A DNA stretch of 64,000 nt from Aquarana catesbeiana (GCF_042186555.1 NC_133336.1:192966937-193030936), one strand, 5' to 3'. Counted from the stretch's first letter, positions 45,517 to 56,727 are shown. Notes: generated from the letters alone by a model not told the origin. A program made the numbers and translations.

Positions 45517-45672
45517 TTATACTTTCTAATCCCTTTAATCAAATTCATGTTACCAAGTTTGCCACCCACCCCTGAAAAAAAATCTATTATGTATTTAATA
45601 TTAGTTGGTCATATTTAAATTAGCTTGTTCTATAAGACATTTCATAGATTCTCCAAGCCATGTCTTTAGTTA

Positions 45673-47318
45673 CAGTCAGGTCCATAAATATTGGGACATC
45701 GACACAATTCTAATCTTTTTGACTCTATACACCACCACAATGGATTTGAAATGAAACAAACAACATGTGCTTTAACTGCAGACTTTCAGCTTTAATTTGA
45801 GGGTAGTTACATCCAAATCAGGTGACTGGTGTAGGAATTACAACAGTTTGTATATGTGCCTCCCACTTTTTAAGGGACCAAAAGTAATGGGACAGATTAA
45901 CAATCATCCATCAAACTTTCACTTTTTAATACTTGGTTGCAAATCCTTTGCAGTCAATTACAGCCTGAAGTCTGGAACGCATAGACATCACCAGACGCTG
46001 GGTTTCATCCCTGGTGATGCTCTGCCAGGCCTCTACTGCAACTGTCTTCAGTTCCTGCTTGTTCTTGGGGCATTTTCCCTTCAGTTTTGTCTTCAGCAAT
46101 TGAAATGCATGCACAACCGGAGTCAGGTCAGGTGATTGACTTGGCCATTGCATAACATTCCACTTCTTTCCCTTAAAAAACTCTTTGGTTGCTTTCGCAG
46201 TATGCTTCGGGTCATTGTCCATCTGCACTGTGAAGCGCCATCTAATGAGTTCTGAAGCCTTTTGCTGAATATGAGCAGATAATATTGCCCAAAACACTTA
46301 TGAATTCATCCTGCTGCTTTTGTCAGCAGTCACATCATCAATAAATACAAGAGAACCAGTTCCATTGGCAGTCATACATGCCCACGCCATGACACTACCA
46401 CCACCATGCTTCACTGATGAGGTGGTATGCTTTGGATCATGAGCAGTTCCTTTCCTTCTCCATACTCTTCTCTTCCCATCACTCTGGTACAAGTTGATGT
46501 TGGTCTCATCTGTCCATAGGATGTTGTTCCAGAACTGTGAAGGCTTTTTTAGATGTTGTTTGGCAAACGCTAATCTGGCCTTCCTGTTTTTGGGGCTCAC
46601 CGATGGTTTACATCTTGTGGTGAACCCTCTGTATTCACTCTGAAGTCTTCTCTTGATTGTTGACTTTGACACACATACACCTACCTCCTGGAGAGTGTTC
46701 TTAATCTGGCCAACTGTTGTGAAGCGTGTTTTCTTCACCGGGGAAAGAATTCTGCGGTCATCCACCACAGTTGTTTTCTGTAGTCTTCCGGATCTTTTGG
46801 TGTTGCTGAGCTCACAGGTGTGTTCTTTCTTTTTAAGGATGTTCCAAACAGTTGATTTGGCCACACCAAATGTTTTTGCTAACTCTCTGATGGGTTTGTT
46901 TTGTTTTTTCAGCCTAATGATGGCTTGCTTCACTGATAGTGACAGCTCTTTGGATCTCATATTGAGAGCTGACAGCAACAGATTCCAAATGCAAATAGCA
47001 CACTTGAAATGAACTCTGGACCTTTTATCTGCTCCTTGTAAATGGGATAATGAGGGAATAACACACACCTGGCCATGGAACAGTTAAGCAGCCAATTATC
47101 CCATTACTTTTGGTCCCTTAAAAAGTGGGAGGCACATATACAAACTGCTGTAATTCCTACACCGTTCACCTGATTTGGATGTAAATACCCTCGAATTAAA
47201 GCTGAAATTCTGCAGTTAAAGCACATCTTGTTTGTTTCATTTCAAATCACTTGTGGTGGTGTATAGAGCCAAAAAGATTAGAATTGTGTCAATGTCCCAA
47301 TATTTATGGACCTGACTG
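45673..47318 (-). mobile_element. Complete Tc1-like element with both ends
   Basis: Inverted ends CAGTCAGGTCCATAAATATT on both sides, flanked by TA (45671-45672, 47319-47320). Long subterminal homology continues ('gggacatcgacacaattcta' against 'ttagaattgtgtcaatgtcc'; 'gtgtaggaattacaacagtt' against 'aactgctgtaattcctacac'). One transposase gene on the minus strand fills the middle. It is the only Tc1 here without a nested insertion and looks the youngest of them. Confidence 0.95.
45926..46960 (-). pseudogene. Tc1-like transposase with one stop and a lost catalytic residue
   Basis: The frame starts at MRSKELSLSVKQAIIRLKKQ (46960), gives helix-turn-helix 1 (IRELAKTFGVAKSTVWNIL), helix-turn-helix 2 (TTVGQIKNTLQEVGVCVSKS), the first catalytic D (ILWTDETNINLY), HGGGSVMAWACM, then a TAA at 46298-46300. 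The same frame continues with VFWAILSAHIQ, the second D (VQMDNDPKHTAK) and QSPDLTPVVHAFQLLKTK to the end at 45926. Where the family has NPIEHAF the sequence reads TPVVHAF, so the third acidic residue is V. About 345 codons, normal for Tc1. Both lesions make it inactive. Confidence 0.9.
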
Positions 47319-47320
47319 TA

Positions 47321-47785
47321 TAATGAGTGTCAGGAAGATACCCCAACATTTACGTCCACAAATGGAGCACAGACAACTTCATCAAATCACTATGGAATGT
47401 ATAGATGTCAACTGTCCAAGAAAAGGATGGGAGGTGTGAAAGTTGTTCTAGCTACATAATCTCATCCTTGGTTCGAGAAGGCTTCATATGTGTTAATCCT
47501 ACAATTTACATGGCTGAGGTGTGAATTATTGTCAAAATGGCAGGTAGAGATGGTAAAACGGCCTAACATATGGAAGACAGGTGGTGTAAAAGACCCTCAA
47601 CCCTTTTCAAGGGTGGTTGTTTCAGTTTTATATGGATGGCCTCCTTTCATGCTTCTTAAGAAGGGTTGTCCTCTCTGTCCCTCCATAATGCTTGTAAACC
47701 CCCCTGAAAGCCAGGCATGTCTTTACAACACATTATACTAGCATTTCCTGTAGCCGCACATACCTATGTATGGCAATATGTAGAA
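47321..47785. other. No gene recognised
   Basis: Unassigned DNA right of the Tc1-like element. A 'cctcctttcatgcttcttaagaaggg' small hairpin lies near 47640-47670; no coding signal. Confidence 0.35.
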
Positions 47786-47786
47786 G

Positions 47787-48212
47787 ACATGTGCAGAATG
47801 AAAAAATTTGTTTCGATTTGTTATTTACATGAATTTGTTTAGTTAAATTCGTTTTCGGGATTCGTTTCGTTTATTCGTTTTCAAATGGATTCAAAAAGTT
47901 TTCAAGTCAGTTTTGAATAGTTTTCAAATTCAAATCGTTTTTCCAATTTCCAAAAAGAATAAAATAGAATAGAAAATAAAGGAATAGAATAGAATTTTTT
48001 TTTCTATTCTATTCCTTTATTTTCTATTCTATTTTAATCTCTTTGGAAATTGGAAAACTATTTGAATTCGAAAAGTTTTAGAATCTGAAAACTATTCGAA
48101 ATGTGTTCGAATTCGAATTCCGTTAATTGATTTGTTTAAATTCGGTACAATTCATTTCCAAATGATGAAAATTCATCCGAATTTTAATTCGGAACGAAAT
48201 GAACCGCACATG
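47787..48212. repeat. AT-rich hairpin element, MITE-like
   Basis: 'acatgtgcagaatgaaaaaa' on the left faces 'ttcggaacgaaatgaaccgc' 'acatgt' on the right. Inside, 'ttcgttttcaaatg', 'ttccaatttccaaa' and a perfect central hairpin ('aataaaggaatagaatagaa' / 'ttctattctattcctttatt', about 47975-48025) form one long fold-back of ~420 bp. Target duplication not resolved. Class unknown. Confidence 0.6.
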
Positions 48213-48673
48213 TTTAATATGTAGTGATAATGGCACATCTATTTGTAGCTCTATATGGGAGCGTTCATAGAGAATGACAATGCTGTCACATCAATCATAG
48301 AGTGCATGCAAAGGCAGAAGTGTGGGGGAAAACTTTTATAACAAGGTTTTTCATTCCTGCACGAGCGAGAGGGAGAGTTGACTCTAAGAAATTTTTTTTT
48401 TTTTTTCACCAAAAGTGGACTCTGGTGTTGCCACCATCCCGTGTGTATAAATGTAAGACAGGGGTCCCCCACATGCGAGTTGGGATTTGAAGGGCAACTG
48501 AATATAATAGAGAAAACCAAAAAATATAAATAAAGGCGTATTTTATTAATGTATAAACAATAAAAAGTCAGTGCATATAACTATTACAACTGACTAGTTA
48601 AGAACAACAACAACATGTGATAAGGCATGAATATACAAACAAATACAGTCTCCTGCAGTTGAGAAATGGGACT

Positions 48674-48704
48674 GACGCGTTTCACGAACTTGTCCTTTCT
48701 TCAG
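48674..48704 (-). ncRNA. Hammerhead-like motif, left arm of P3
   Basis: On the minus strand: CTGAAGA (48704-48698) fits CUGANGA exactly, a stem II with mismatches (the right-arm copy has AGGA/TCCT where this has AGGA/TCGT), GAAA (48683-48680), palindrome ACGCGT (48680-48675) and C at the cleavage site (complement of G48674). Confidence 0.6.
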
Positions 48705-50187
48705 GGGCTTATCACACATGTACATCTATAAGACAAACGCATCTGTTAGGAATGGAACATATAGGGACAGGGGCATAGGAAGAGCATAGTTAAGGACAGA
48801 AAAGCAAATCAACCCAAGAAAAGCCCACCTCACATGGAAAAAAAAAAAAAAAGAGAGGGGGGGGGGGGGAGGGTGTGGAGAAAAAGTAGAAATCCAAAAA
48901 ATGTAACCTGATGCCGGGAACAAACGTATTTGCTGTTTGATGTCCGATGGAATAGATGGAATAGACAGGGAATGGGTCCAAAAAGAAAATTAAGGTGATC
49001 CCCTACGATCAAGCAACATTTAACACTGCTTGGTTTGCGTGTGTTGTATACAGCAATATCTGTGCGGTATGGAAATTGGAAACACACTACCATGAGAGTT
49101 TCAAAATCCCATATGATATTTCTGTTTGGCCAATAGATAAAAAGGATTGTATAATCAATAAAATATTCATATTAGATTGACTTGGATATTCTATCTCAAT
49201 GTCGAAATAAATAATGAATTAACAAATCGTATACAAATTACGAATTTTTAATCAAAAGTGAAATGATCTCTAAAGCTTAATGTATTTAATATATTCTGAT
49301 TGTAATTCAGACAGTCATTGTATGAAAATAATTGTTGCTTAAATATGTATATTAAAGCCTATAAAAAGTTTAAATAACCATGGAGTGGTATATCCAATAT
49401 ATGTTGGTAAATACGGTATGTATATAAACAGTTGAGGATGAATATACAAAGTGTCAAATTGTATATTCATCCTCAACTGTTTATATACATATTTACCAAC
49501 ATATATTGAATATACCACTCCATGGTTGTTTAAACTTTTTATAGGCTTTAATATACATATTTAAGCAACAATTATTTTCATACAATGACTGTCTGAATTA
49601 CAATCAGAATATATTAAATACATTAAGCTTTAGAGATCATTTCTCTTTCGATTATAAATTCGTAATTTGTATACGATTTGTTAATTCATTATTTATTTAG
49701 ACAATGAGATAGAATATCCAAGTCAATCTAATATGAATATTTTATTGATTGTACAATCCTTTTTATCTATTGGCCAAACAGGAATATCATATGGGATTTT
49801 GAAACTCTCATGGTAGTGTGTTGCCAATTTCCATACCGCACAGATATTGCTGTATACAACACACGCAAACCAAGCAGTGGTACATGTTGCTTGATCGTAG
49901 GGGATCACCTCAATTTTCTTTTTGGACTCGTTCCCTGTCTATTCCATTGGACATCAAACAGCAAATACATTTGTTCCCGGCATCAGGTTACATTTTTTGG
50001 ATTTCTACTTTTTCTCCACACCCTCCCCCCCCCCTTTGTTTTTTTTTTCCATGTGAGGTGGGCTTTTCTTGGGTTGATTTGCTTTTCCGTCCTTAACGAT
50101 GCTCCTCTTATGCCCCTGTCCCTATATGTTCCATTCCTAACAGATGCGTTTGTCTTATAGATGTACACTTGTCTCCATGTGTGATAA

Positions 50188-50226
50188 GCCCCTGAAGAAA
50201 GGACAAGTTCCTGAAACGCGTCGGTC
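50188..50226 (+). ncRNA. Hammerhead-ribozyme motif, right arm of P3
   Basis: CTGAAGA (50192-50198) fits the box consensus, one extra A, stem II AGGA (50200-50203) with TCCT (50209-50212), GAAA (50213-50216), palindrome ACGCGT (50216-50221), C at 50222. Stem I is poor: only two to three pairs next to the core. All invariant bases are present; stem I weakness makes activity uncertain. Confidence 0.65.
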
Positions 50227-50959
50227 CCATTTCTCAAACGCAGGAGACTGTATTTGTTTGTATATTCATGCCTTATCACATGTTGTTGTTCTTAACTAGT
50301 CAGTTGTAATAGTTATATGCACTGACTTTTTATTGTTTATACATTAATAAAATACGCCTTTATTTATATTTTTTGTTTTTCTCTATTATACTCAGTTGCC
50401 CTTAAAATCCCAACCCTCATTTGGGGGACCCCTGTCTTACAAAGCGAGAGGGAGAGTGGCAGAAAAAATAGTTGAAGAAAGGTAATACATATTTATATTT
50501 TTAAGATGAGGACCTAGACACTTTACTATCCACTGTGAAAGAAACACTCCCAAATTAATAAGTAATTATTTAGTTAGCTAGTACAAAGTATTTCTTTTAC
50601 TAATCTCTTTTTGTCTCTTTTACAGTGCTGATTGTGGGGAAATCAGGTAAGTAGACATGATTTGCTGGGATAATTTTTGCTATGCCTAGCTCTCAGTAGT
50701 CCCTCATTTGGAGGGACCGTCCCGCTTTTGAAACTCAATCCTTCTGTTCCTTTTTCATGCTTAAATGCCCCTCTCTTTTCTCTGGCGTATAGCAAAATTG
50801 TTCCTTTTGCACCAAACCTTTCAATCATTCTTTAGATTAGCTTTTCTCAATCTTTTTTTCCTAGATGAACACCTAAAATAAATTTTAGGTCTCAAGGAAA
50901 CCCTACTTAATCAAATTCATCAGCGGTCTGTGAAACAAATGGTCCTAGTGTAGGCAGGT

Positions 50960-51745
50960 TGCCTACAGTATGTTAATTAGGCAGTTGGCTGGCCAAGGTT
51001 AGGAAGGGTTTAAACCTGTTTCTGTGGTTCCCCAGTCTTTTCTGGGCTCTGCCCTCTCCCCTTCGCTGTAAATAAAAGGGGGAAGGACTCTGTACAGTGG
51101 GCTGCTGCTGCCTGCATGGGAGAAAGACAGGACATGCCTAAAGATGTGATCTTCAGCTACTTTATAAAGCTCCCACTCAGGAGAATGTTACAATGTCTGC
51201 AAAGGAGGACTGCTGCGCCTTGCATCGTCGGAAAGCACAGGGAGTCAAAAGATCTTCCAGGTCCTGGAAAATACCAAACATGGACTACTACCTTAAAGAG
51301 GTATGCCTGGGCAGCCCAATAGAGATACTTAGGGGACACTCTAATTTATTTGTTCACATTGGACTGTATTGCCAAAGAATTCAGTAAAAGTTGCATCAAC
51401 TGTTCAAAGCCTGGTCTGAACTTCTTTAAAGGGGTGCATGATGGTACAGGACTTATAAAAGAACTAGGGTCAGTAAAACACATATGTGGTAAAGCCAGTG
51501 CTACAAGGTTAACTGGGCAGGACAAGTCGGAGGAGGAATGCAGTTGCTATGGATAACCAATAACTAGTGCAAGTACATTGCAGCCAGTCGTGAAGAGTGG
51601 TATTTAGTGTAGGTGACGGGCCTTTGGTAGCAAGGGAGTCAGTGTTCTGGCTCCCTCCCTAGTGGTCACTCTCCCAAAGCATCTGGGATGGAACCCATGT
51701 CGTGCAGACCTATAGCCTAGCCACATGGTATGGAGGGTGGAAAGA
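50960..51745. other. Unassigned insertion in hAT-like element
   Basis: Text here has no counterpart in the 13385 copy of the family. It has an AATAAA at 51071 and a TGTTAATTAGG start, so it could be an LTR-type sequence, but no matching end or duplication was found. Small open frames (for example 51116-51322) have no domain. Confidence 0.3.
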
Positions 51746-51774
51746 ATAGCCCCCCCCCCCAGGCTTAGATTGGT

Positions 51775-52627
51775 GATCAGTGGAAAGAATGTCCCTTACA
51801 TTGGTGATCAGTGGAAAGAATGTCCCTTACATTGGTGGTCAGAGGGAGCAATGCTCCTTACATTGGTCAATGGGAAGAATGTTCCTTACATTGTTGGCTA
51901 GTGGGAAGAATGCTCCTTAAAATTGGGATCAGTGGGAAGAAAGCTTTTCACTTTTGTGGTCAGTGGGAAGAATATCCCTTGGTGATCAATTGGAAGAATA
52001 CTCCTTACAGAGGTAGTCAGTGGAAAGAATGCTCCTTACATTGGTGATCAGTGAGAAGAATGTTCCTTACATTGGTGATCAGTGAGAAGAATGTCCCTTA
52101 CATTGGTGGTCAGTGGGAAGAATGTTCCTTACATTGGTGGTCAGTGGGAAGAATGCTCCTTACATTGGTGATCAGTGGGAAGAATGTTCCTTACATTGGT
52201 GATCAGTGGGAAGAATGCTCCTTACATTGGTGATCAGTGGGAAGAATGTTCCTTACATTGGTGATCAGTGAGAAGAATGTTCCTTACATTGGTGATCAGT
52301 GGGAAGAATGTTCCTTACATTGGTGATCAGTGAGAAGAATGTTCCTTACATTGGTGATCAGTGAGAAGAATGTTCCTTACATTGGTGGTCAGTTGGAAGA
52401 ATGTTCCTTACATTGGTGGTCAGTGGAAAGAATGTTCCTTACATTGATGATCAGTGAGAAGAATGTCCCTTACATTGGTGATCAGTGGGAAGAATGCTCC
52501 TTACATTGGTGGTCAGTGGGAAGAATGCTCCTTACATTGGTGGTCAGTGGGAAGAATGCTCCTTACATTGGTGGTCAGTGAGAAGAATGCCCCTTAGATT
52601 TGTGGTCAGTTGGAAGAATGTTCCTTA
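51775..52627. repeat. 31-bp minisatellite inside hAT-like element (left part)
   Basis: About 27 units with core 'cagtgggaagaatgttcctt' and 'acattggtgat' or 'acattggtggt' spacers. Translated, the frames give YIGDQWEECSLHW-type repeats, which are not genes. The single-copy ancestor of the unit is visible in the sister element near 13478 and 13655. Confidence 0.9.
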
Positions 52628-53205
52628 CCAGGCCCGGACTGGGCCCATAAAAAGGCCCGGGCATTTTAGATTTAGCAGCCCGCACGTGCGCGGGGGGGGG
52701 TTGGAGGCGTTTGCGGCGGGGGGGAGGGGTCTGGGCGGTTGGTGATTTGGGGTTTCAGTATAAATTATTACTCACAGAGCCAGGCACAAATTATTACTCA
52801 CAGAGCCAGTGATAAATTATTACTCACAGAGCCAGTAATAAATTATTACTCACAGAGCCAGGTATAAAAAGATCATAGTTACCATTAAGGAAAGGAGCAC
52901 TCTCTTGCCCTGGAGCATAAGATCGAACCCCTTCACAGGCAGGAAGAGGAGTGGGCGTGTACTGCTTTCCCTTTCCCCTGCAGCACCTCGTCTGCTTTCA
53001 TGTGCAGCCCCCGGTCACCTGGCAACCAGGACGCAAGGAGAGGAGGGGAGACAGAGAAGCCGAGGCCACCACCTCCCCTATATGCGGCCGCAGCACCTTG
53101 CTGGCTTTCAAGTGCGGGGGGTGGGTCTCATCCTCTCCTTGCCTCCTGGTTGCCAGGTGACCGGGGGATGTGGGGCACATGCGCCGCGAACTGCGGCTAT
53201 CAGCC
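52628..53205. other. Insertion in the 31-bp array, includes a 25-bp mini-array
   Basis: Begins CAGGCCCGGACTGGGCCC and contains four to five units of ~27-33 bp with 'aaattattactcacagagcc' (52760-52865), then GC-rich DNA with inverted 'gtcacctggcaaccaggacg' / 'cctggttgccaggtgacc'. The array text on its right restarts with a copy of 51945-52050, so the flanking minisatellite was also duplicated. Class unknown. Confidence 0.45.
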
Positions 53206-53505
53206 ATGCATTTCACTTTTGTGATCAGTGGGAAGAATATCCTTGGTGATCAATTGGAAGAATACACCTTACAGTGGTAGTCAGTGGAAAGAATGCTTCT
53301 ACATTGGGGATCAGTGGGAAGAATGCTACTTACATTGGTGGTCAAAGGGAAGAATACTCCTTACATTGGTGGTCAATGGGAAGAATACTCCTTACATTGG
53401 TGATCAGTGAGAAGAATGCTACTTACATTGGTGGTCAAAGGGAAGAATACTCCTTACATTGGTGGTCAATGGGAAGAATACTCCTTACATTGGTGATAAG
53501 AATAT
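53206..53505. repeat. 31-bp minisatellite (right part)
   Basis: 53206-53300 repeats the irregular block at 51945-52050 ('ttcacttttgtg(g/a)tcagtg', 'ttggtgatcaattggaag'), then eight or so regular units follow with an internal two-unit duplication. Confidence 0.85.
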
Positions 53506-53997
53506 CACACACACAGCTAAAAAGATTATTGGTGTCTTGCTGCTGGCTTTGCCAAGTGGTGTTGGCCCCTGAACTGTGCAGGCACCATCAAATGGGGGCA
53601 CAGCTCATGGAACCCCTAGCAGGGACCCTGGTTGAGAAAAGCTGCTTTAGATTCTTGCATTGGCTTATTCCAAATGCATATATAAGGGAAAAGATGCAGT
53701 GAAAAAGCCTTGTGGAGTTTTAATGACCATTCTTGCACTTTAATTTGTCATGACGGCATTATCAGGGTATGACATGGAGTGTGTCCTTTGCCCAAATTTT
53801 CTGCGCTAAAAGGCTTTCCTTTTTTCCCATCTTAGAAGGTTGGGAGATATTCCTATTTACCACAAATGGGAAACCACAATTGCCCACCATATTATAACAC
53901 AAATACTGTATGTCTGATTCATTATATTTGTATTATTTGTTTTATTTTCAAGAGTAAACAAAATCAATAATAGACAGTAAAAAAAATTCCTCCAGTA

Positions 53998-54698
53998 TGT
54001 CATGGTTATGCAATAGAGTTTTCTCTGTCAGCTTACCTGTCTCCATGTGTTCATCTCTAGAGACCAGCTGACCCTCACCTGACTGCTTTTGTAACCTCTC
54101 CTCTAAGCATGGCCCCACCCCTATCAGGGAACCCTATATTAACCTGTGCACTGCAAGCCAGCAGTGCTGATCAACCATTGTGTGTTAGCCTCTGTGTTTA
54201 CTTGCTGTGTTCCTACATCTGATTCCTGTTATGGACTTTGGCCTGTTCTTAACTATTCCTGTCTGCTCGTGACCCTGACCTTTGGTGTGTTCCCGACCAT
54301 CCCTGTTTGGCTGTGACCCTGAACCTTGGCGTGTACTCTGTTGTCCTTGTCTGCTTGTGGCCCCGACCTTGGCTTGTCCCTTACTTTCCCTGCTGCCTCC
54401 TTCCTTTTCTCCTGTAGTCTACCATGAGCGTGAGCTGTGAGACCCTGGGGGCCGCGACCTGGAGTCAGCGTAGTCCATCCTTACCATTAAAGGCTCTGGT
54501 GAACACCTGCTGGCTCTTAGACGCCTGGGGAATCTATGCTCTAGCTCCCAGTGGGATCTGTGTCAGTGATCCAGTAGACCTGCTTCCTGAACCTCCCAGG
54601 GTTCAATCCGCAGCAGTCAGCCGTAGGGTCCACTACCTTGCGGTGCACTCCTGATCCCAACGGTGTGCATCTGTCACCTGGATACAGGTGACCTGACA
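53998..54698 (+). mobile_element. Solo LTR with 5-bp target duplication
   Basis: Starts TGTCATGGTTATG and ends ACAGGTGACCTGACA, the usual TG...CA with short inverted TGTCA/TGACA ends. Flanked by CAGTA at 53993-53997 and 54699-54703. A TATA-like 'ccctatatta' (54130-54139) and 'cattaaagg' (54482-54490) support plus orientation. At 701 bp with a 5-bp duplication it fits a Ty3/Gypsy-type or similar LTR element whose body was lost by recombination. No internal region is present. Confidence 0.75.
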
Positions 54699-54784
54699 CA
54701 GTACAAGAGTATAAAGACCATGTTAGGTATTATAATATTAAGACTGTGTGTGGTATACATCAACATGAATAGCCTGTATTACCC

Positions 54785-54870
54785 TGTAATTTTCCGACGG
54801 AAAATGTGCGATCGGAGAGTGTTGTTGGAAATTCCGACCACGTGTGGGCTCCATCGGACTTTTGTTTGGT
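54785..54870. mobile_element. Fragment of the 45083-type MITE
   Basis: 'attttccgacggaaaatgtg' and 'ggaaattccgaccacgtgtg' 'ggctcc' match the inner and right parts of the MITE at 45083-45516. Both true ends are missing. Confidence 0.6.
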
Positions 54871-54907
54871 GTCTCTTGTTAATTTCACATTGTAATTTGG
54901 AAATGTG

Positions 54908-55457
54908 GTGAGTTGGGGTGATTGGCGCTACCTATGGATGAATTATGTTACAACCTGATTACGGGTATGTGTATGTGTGGCCTTGCAATAGTGTTCAACC
55001 TCTTAGTGCACAAAAAAAAGAAAAAATATAAAAATATATATATAAAGTAAAAACTATACGTGGTCTGTGACACATCTATCTCAAAGATCTATCTCAAAGA
55101 TAGTATTAAAATCTCTAATGATTTCCTGGTACTTGTAGCCAGGATATGAATCTTAATATAACCGTGTAAAAAAGAAAAAAAAAATACCCTTCAAGTTATA
55201 AGCCACATTCATAAAAGTATCACCTAATGTGTATCCAAATATAGATAAAAACAAAAGTAAAAATAACTATAAAGGTAGGACTGCGTTAAGTGGACACACT
55301 ATAATTCCGTGACTATACTTCCATAATGGGTATAGGAAAGTTCATATATAAACGTGCAAAGACAGTCCATATATTGTGCATGTAGTTTTCTTCAAACAAT
55401 GTGACATAAACCACAAATGGTGACTTGGGTGCTCGCAGTATCCTCTAGTGACTCTGT
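54908..55457 (-). repeat. 3' pLTR of PLE (direct repeat with 60841-61427)
   Basis: Same order and orientation as 60841-61427, mostly identical, including 'tggcgctacctatggatgaa', 'gtatgtgtatgtgtggcc', 'cataaaagtatcacctaatg' and 'gtgctcgcag'. The copy at 60841 has an extra ~45-bp block near 61021-61075 ('atatagaaccctctaagcag'). Confidence 0.85.
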
Positions 55458-55944
55458 GCTCCCCCTCAAGGGTCCCCACTCACCGAATCCACTCACCCCC
55501 ACAGGGGCAATATGCATATAGGTGCAACCACTGTAGTCACTCCACCATAGTTATTGCAATACCAAGGATAAACTTCTGTCTTCAGGTAGATTGTAGTATG
55601 ATCTGTAGTTGGTTCCTCATAGAAGGCAAGAGATGTGGACTCCCATGGTGTAGTAAATCATTGAAAATTTATTTTAAAAAAATCAGCAAAATTAAAATAA
55701 AAACACTTGATGCCAAAAAAATATAAAATTTAGGAAAAAGTCCCAGACAAGGCTTGTATAAACCTATCCAAAAGGCCGTCCACTATGCTGTGTACATAGT
55801 GTGGCAGGCTCCTAATGGCAGTAAAGCCTCTAAGTGCAGGACAAGCGCTAGACACACAGTGGAGACAGCAGCACCGCACTGCGTTCCATCTGTGTTCCAC
55901 CTGCTCGTAAACGAGGAAATGACACAGTGTGCGTGGCACTGTCG

Positions 55945-55971
55945 TACGCGTTTCGTCATAGACGTCTTTAG
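55945..55971 (-). ncRNA. Degenerate hammerhead-like motif of the minus-strand PLE
   Basis: On the minus strand CTAAAGA (box, G5 changed to A), one extra base, stem II GTC/GAC with loop TAT, GAAA, palindrome ACGCGT (55951-55946), and A at the cleavage position. Long flanking pairing is possible between 'gtgcatggcgtgc' upstream and 'gtgccacgcac' downstream. The G5 change should abolish cleavage. Confidence 0.55.
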
Positions 55972-56426
55972 CGACGGTACCAGCACGCCATGCACCACGT
56001 CATTAAGTGGAAGAGTCCCCATGCCTGTCCCATCCCCCAATCGCGGGGCAGCCAATCACAGTTAAAAGTCAGGGCGGAGCATCAGGTACACAGCTCCCAA
56101 TGCAGTGTCCGCAGTGCTTACTTCCTTAGAGATAACTAAATTAAAGTACAAAAGATTTGATATCTTTAGATGGACGCCATGGCAGACTCTTTAGGTATAC
56201 ATTGCATGCATTAATATATTCATAGATGTAAGGCATATCAGGCTCGGGTATTACAGGCTACTATAAACAAAAACCCACACATTAAATTCCCCTAGTGGGA
56301 ACAGCTTGTTACTACAATGCATACCATCCCAGATATTACCAGGTAAAACTCAACATTAAGAAGAGTGGTTGCCATAAAGTACTATTGGAGAAAAGGCATG
56401 ACCAGTAAAAAATGGAATAGATATAC

Positions 56427-56428
<2 letters not shown>

Positions 56429-56512
<84 letters not shown>

Positions 56513-56727
56513 CTGTTTCCCCGAAAATAAGACCTAGCGTGATTGTCGGTGATGGCTGCAATATAAGCCCTACCCCCCAAATAAGCCCTAGTTAAAGTCC
56601 TTGTAGGTCTTATTTTCAGGGTAGGGCTTATTTTCGGGGAAACAGGGTAGGGCTTATTTGGGGGGTAGGGCTTATATTGCAGCCATCACTGACAATCACG
56701 CTAGGTCTTATTTTCGGGGAAACAGGG

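Larger units (their letters stand above)
48379..50442. mobile_element. Palindromic PLE-derived insertion P3, perfect 15-bp target duplication
   Basis: Flanked by AGCGAGAGGGAGAGT at 48364-48378 and 50443-50457, perfect over 15 bp. Arms 48452-49440 and 49470-50440 are inverted copies of ~970 bp with centre near 49455 ('gaggatgaatatac...gtatattcatcctc'). Hammerhead motifs lie in mirror positions (48674-48704 minus, 50192-50222 plus) and AATAAA follows at 50347. The left copy extends 73 nt further at its 3' side (48379-48451). Orientation is head to head, tails out, as in P1 and P2. Open frames here read both arms of the palindrome. Confidence 0.85.
50838..53644. mobile_element. hAT-like element inflated by a minisatellite, 8-bp duplication
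   Basis: Ends TAGCTTTTCTCAATC and, inward from the right, CAGCTTTTCTCAACC. Flanked by CTTTAGAT at 50830-50837 and 53645-53652 (perfect, fits nTnnnnAn). Same family as 13385-16067: both have 'ggtctc(a/g)agg', 'ggtcagtgggaagaatg', 'aactgtgcagg' and 'ggaacccctagc' in order. Here the inner unit has grown to a 31-bp array and unrelated DNA has entered at about 50960-51745 and 52628-53205. No transposase. Confidence 0.8.

Noticed and set aside
48726..50279. Paired open frames on both strands, including YIYKTNASVRNGTYRDRG-like peptide
   Set aside because: They are mirror readings of the two arms of palindrome P3, interrupted by stops in one arm or the other, without any domain.
50960..51745. Second LTR (TGTTAATTAGG start, AATAAA)
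   Set aside because: No CA end with a matching 4-6 bp duplication was found; left as an unassigned insertion.
51811..53702. Several open frames with YIGDQWEECSLHW-like repeats
   Set aside because: They are readings of the 31-bp minisatellite in different frames; frames shift with each irregular unit and no start or domain exists.
54424..54654. Small exon-like frame (MSVSCETLGAATW...)
   Set aside because: Lies entirely inside the solo LTR; no splice context.
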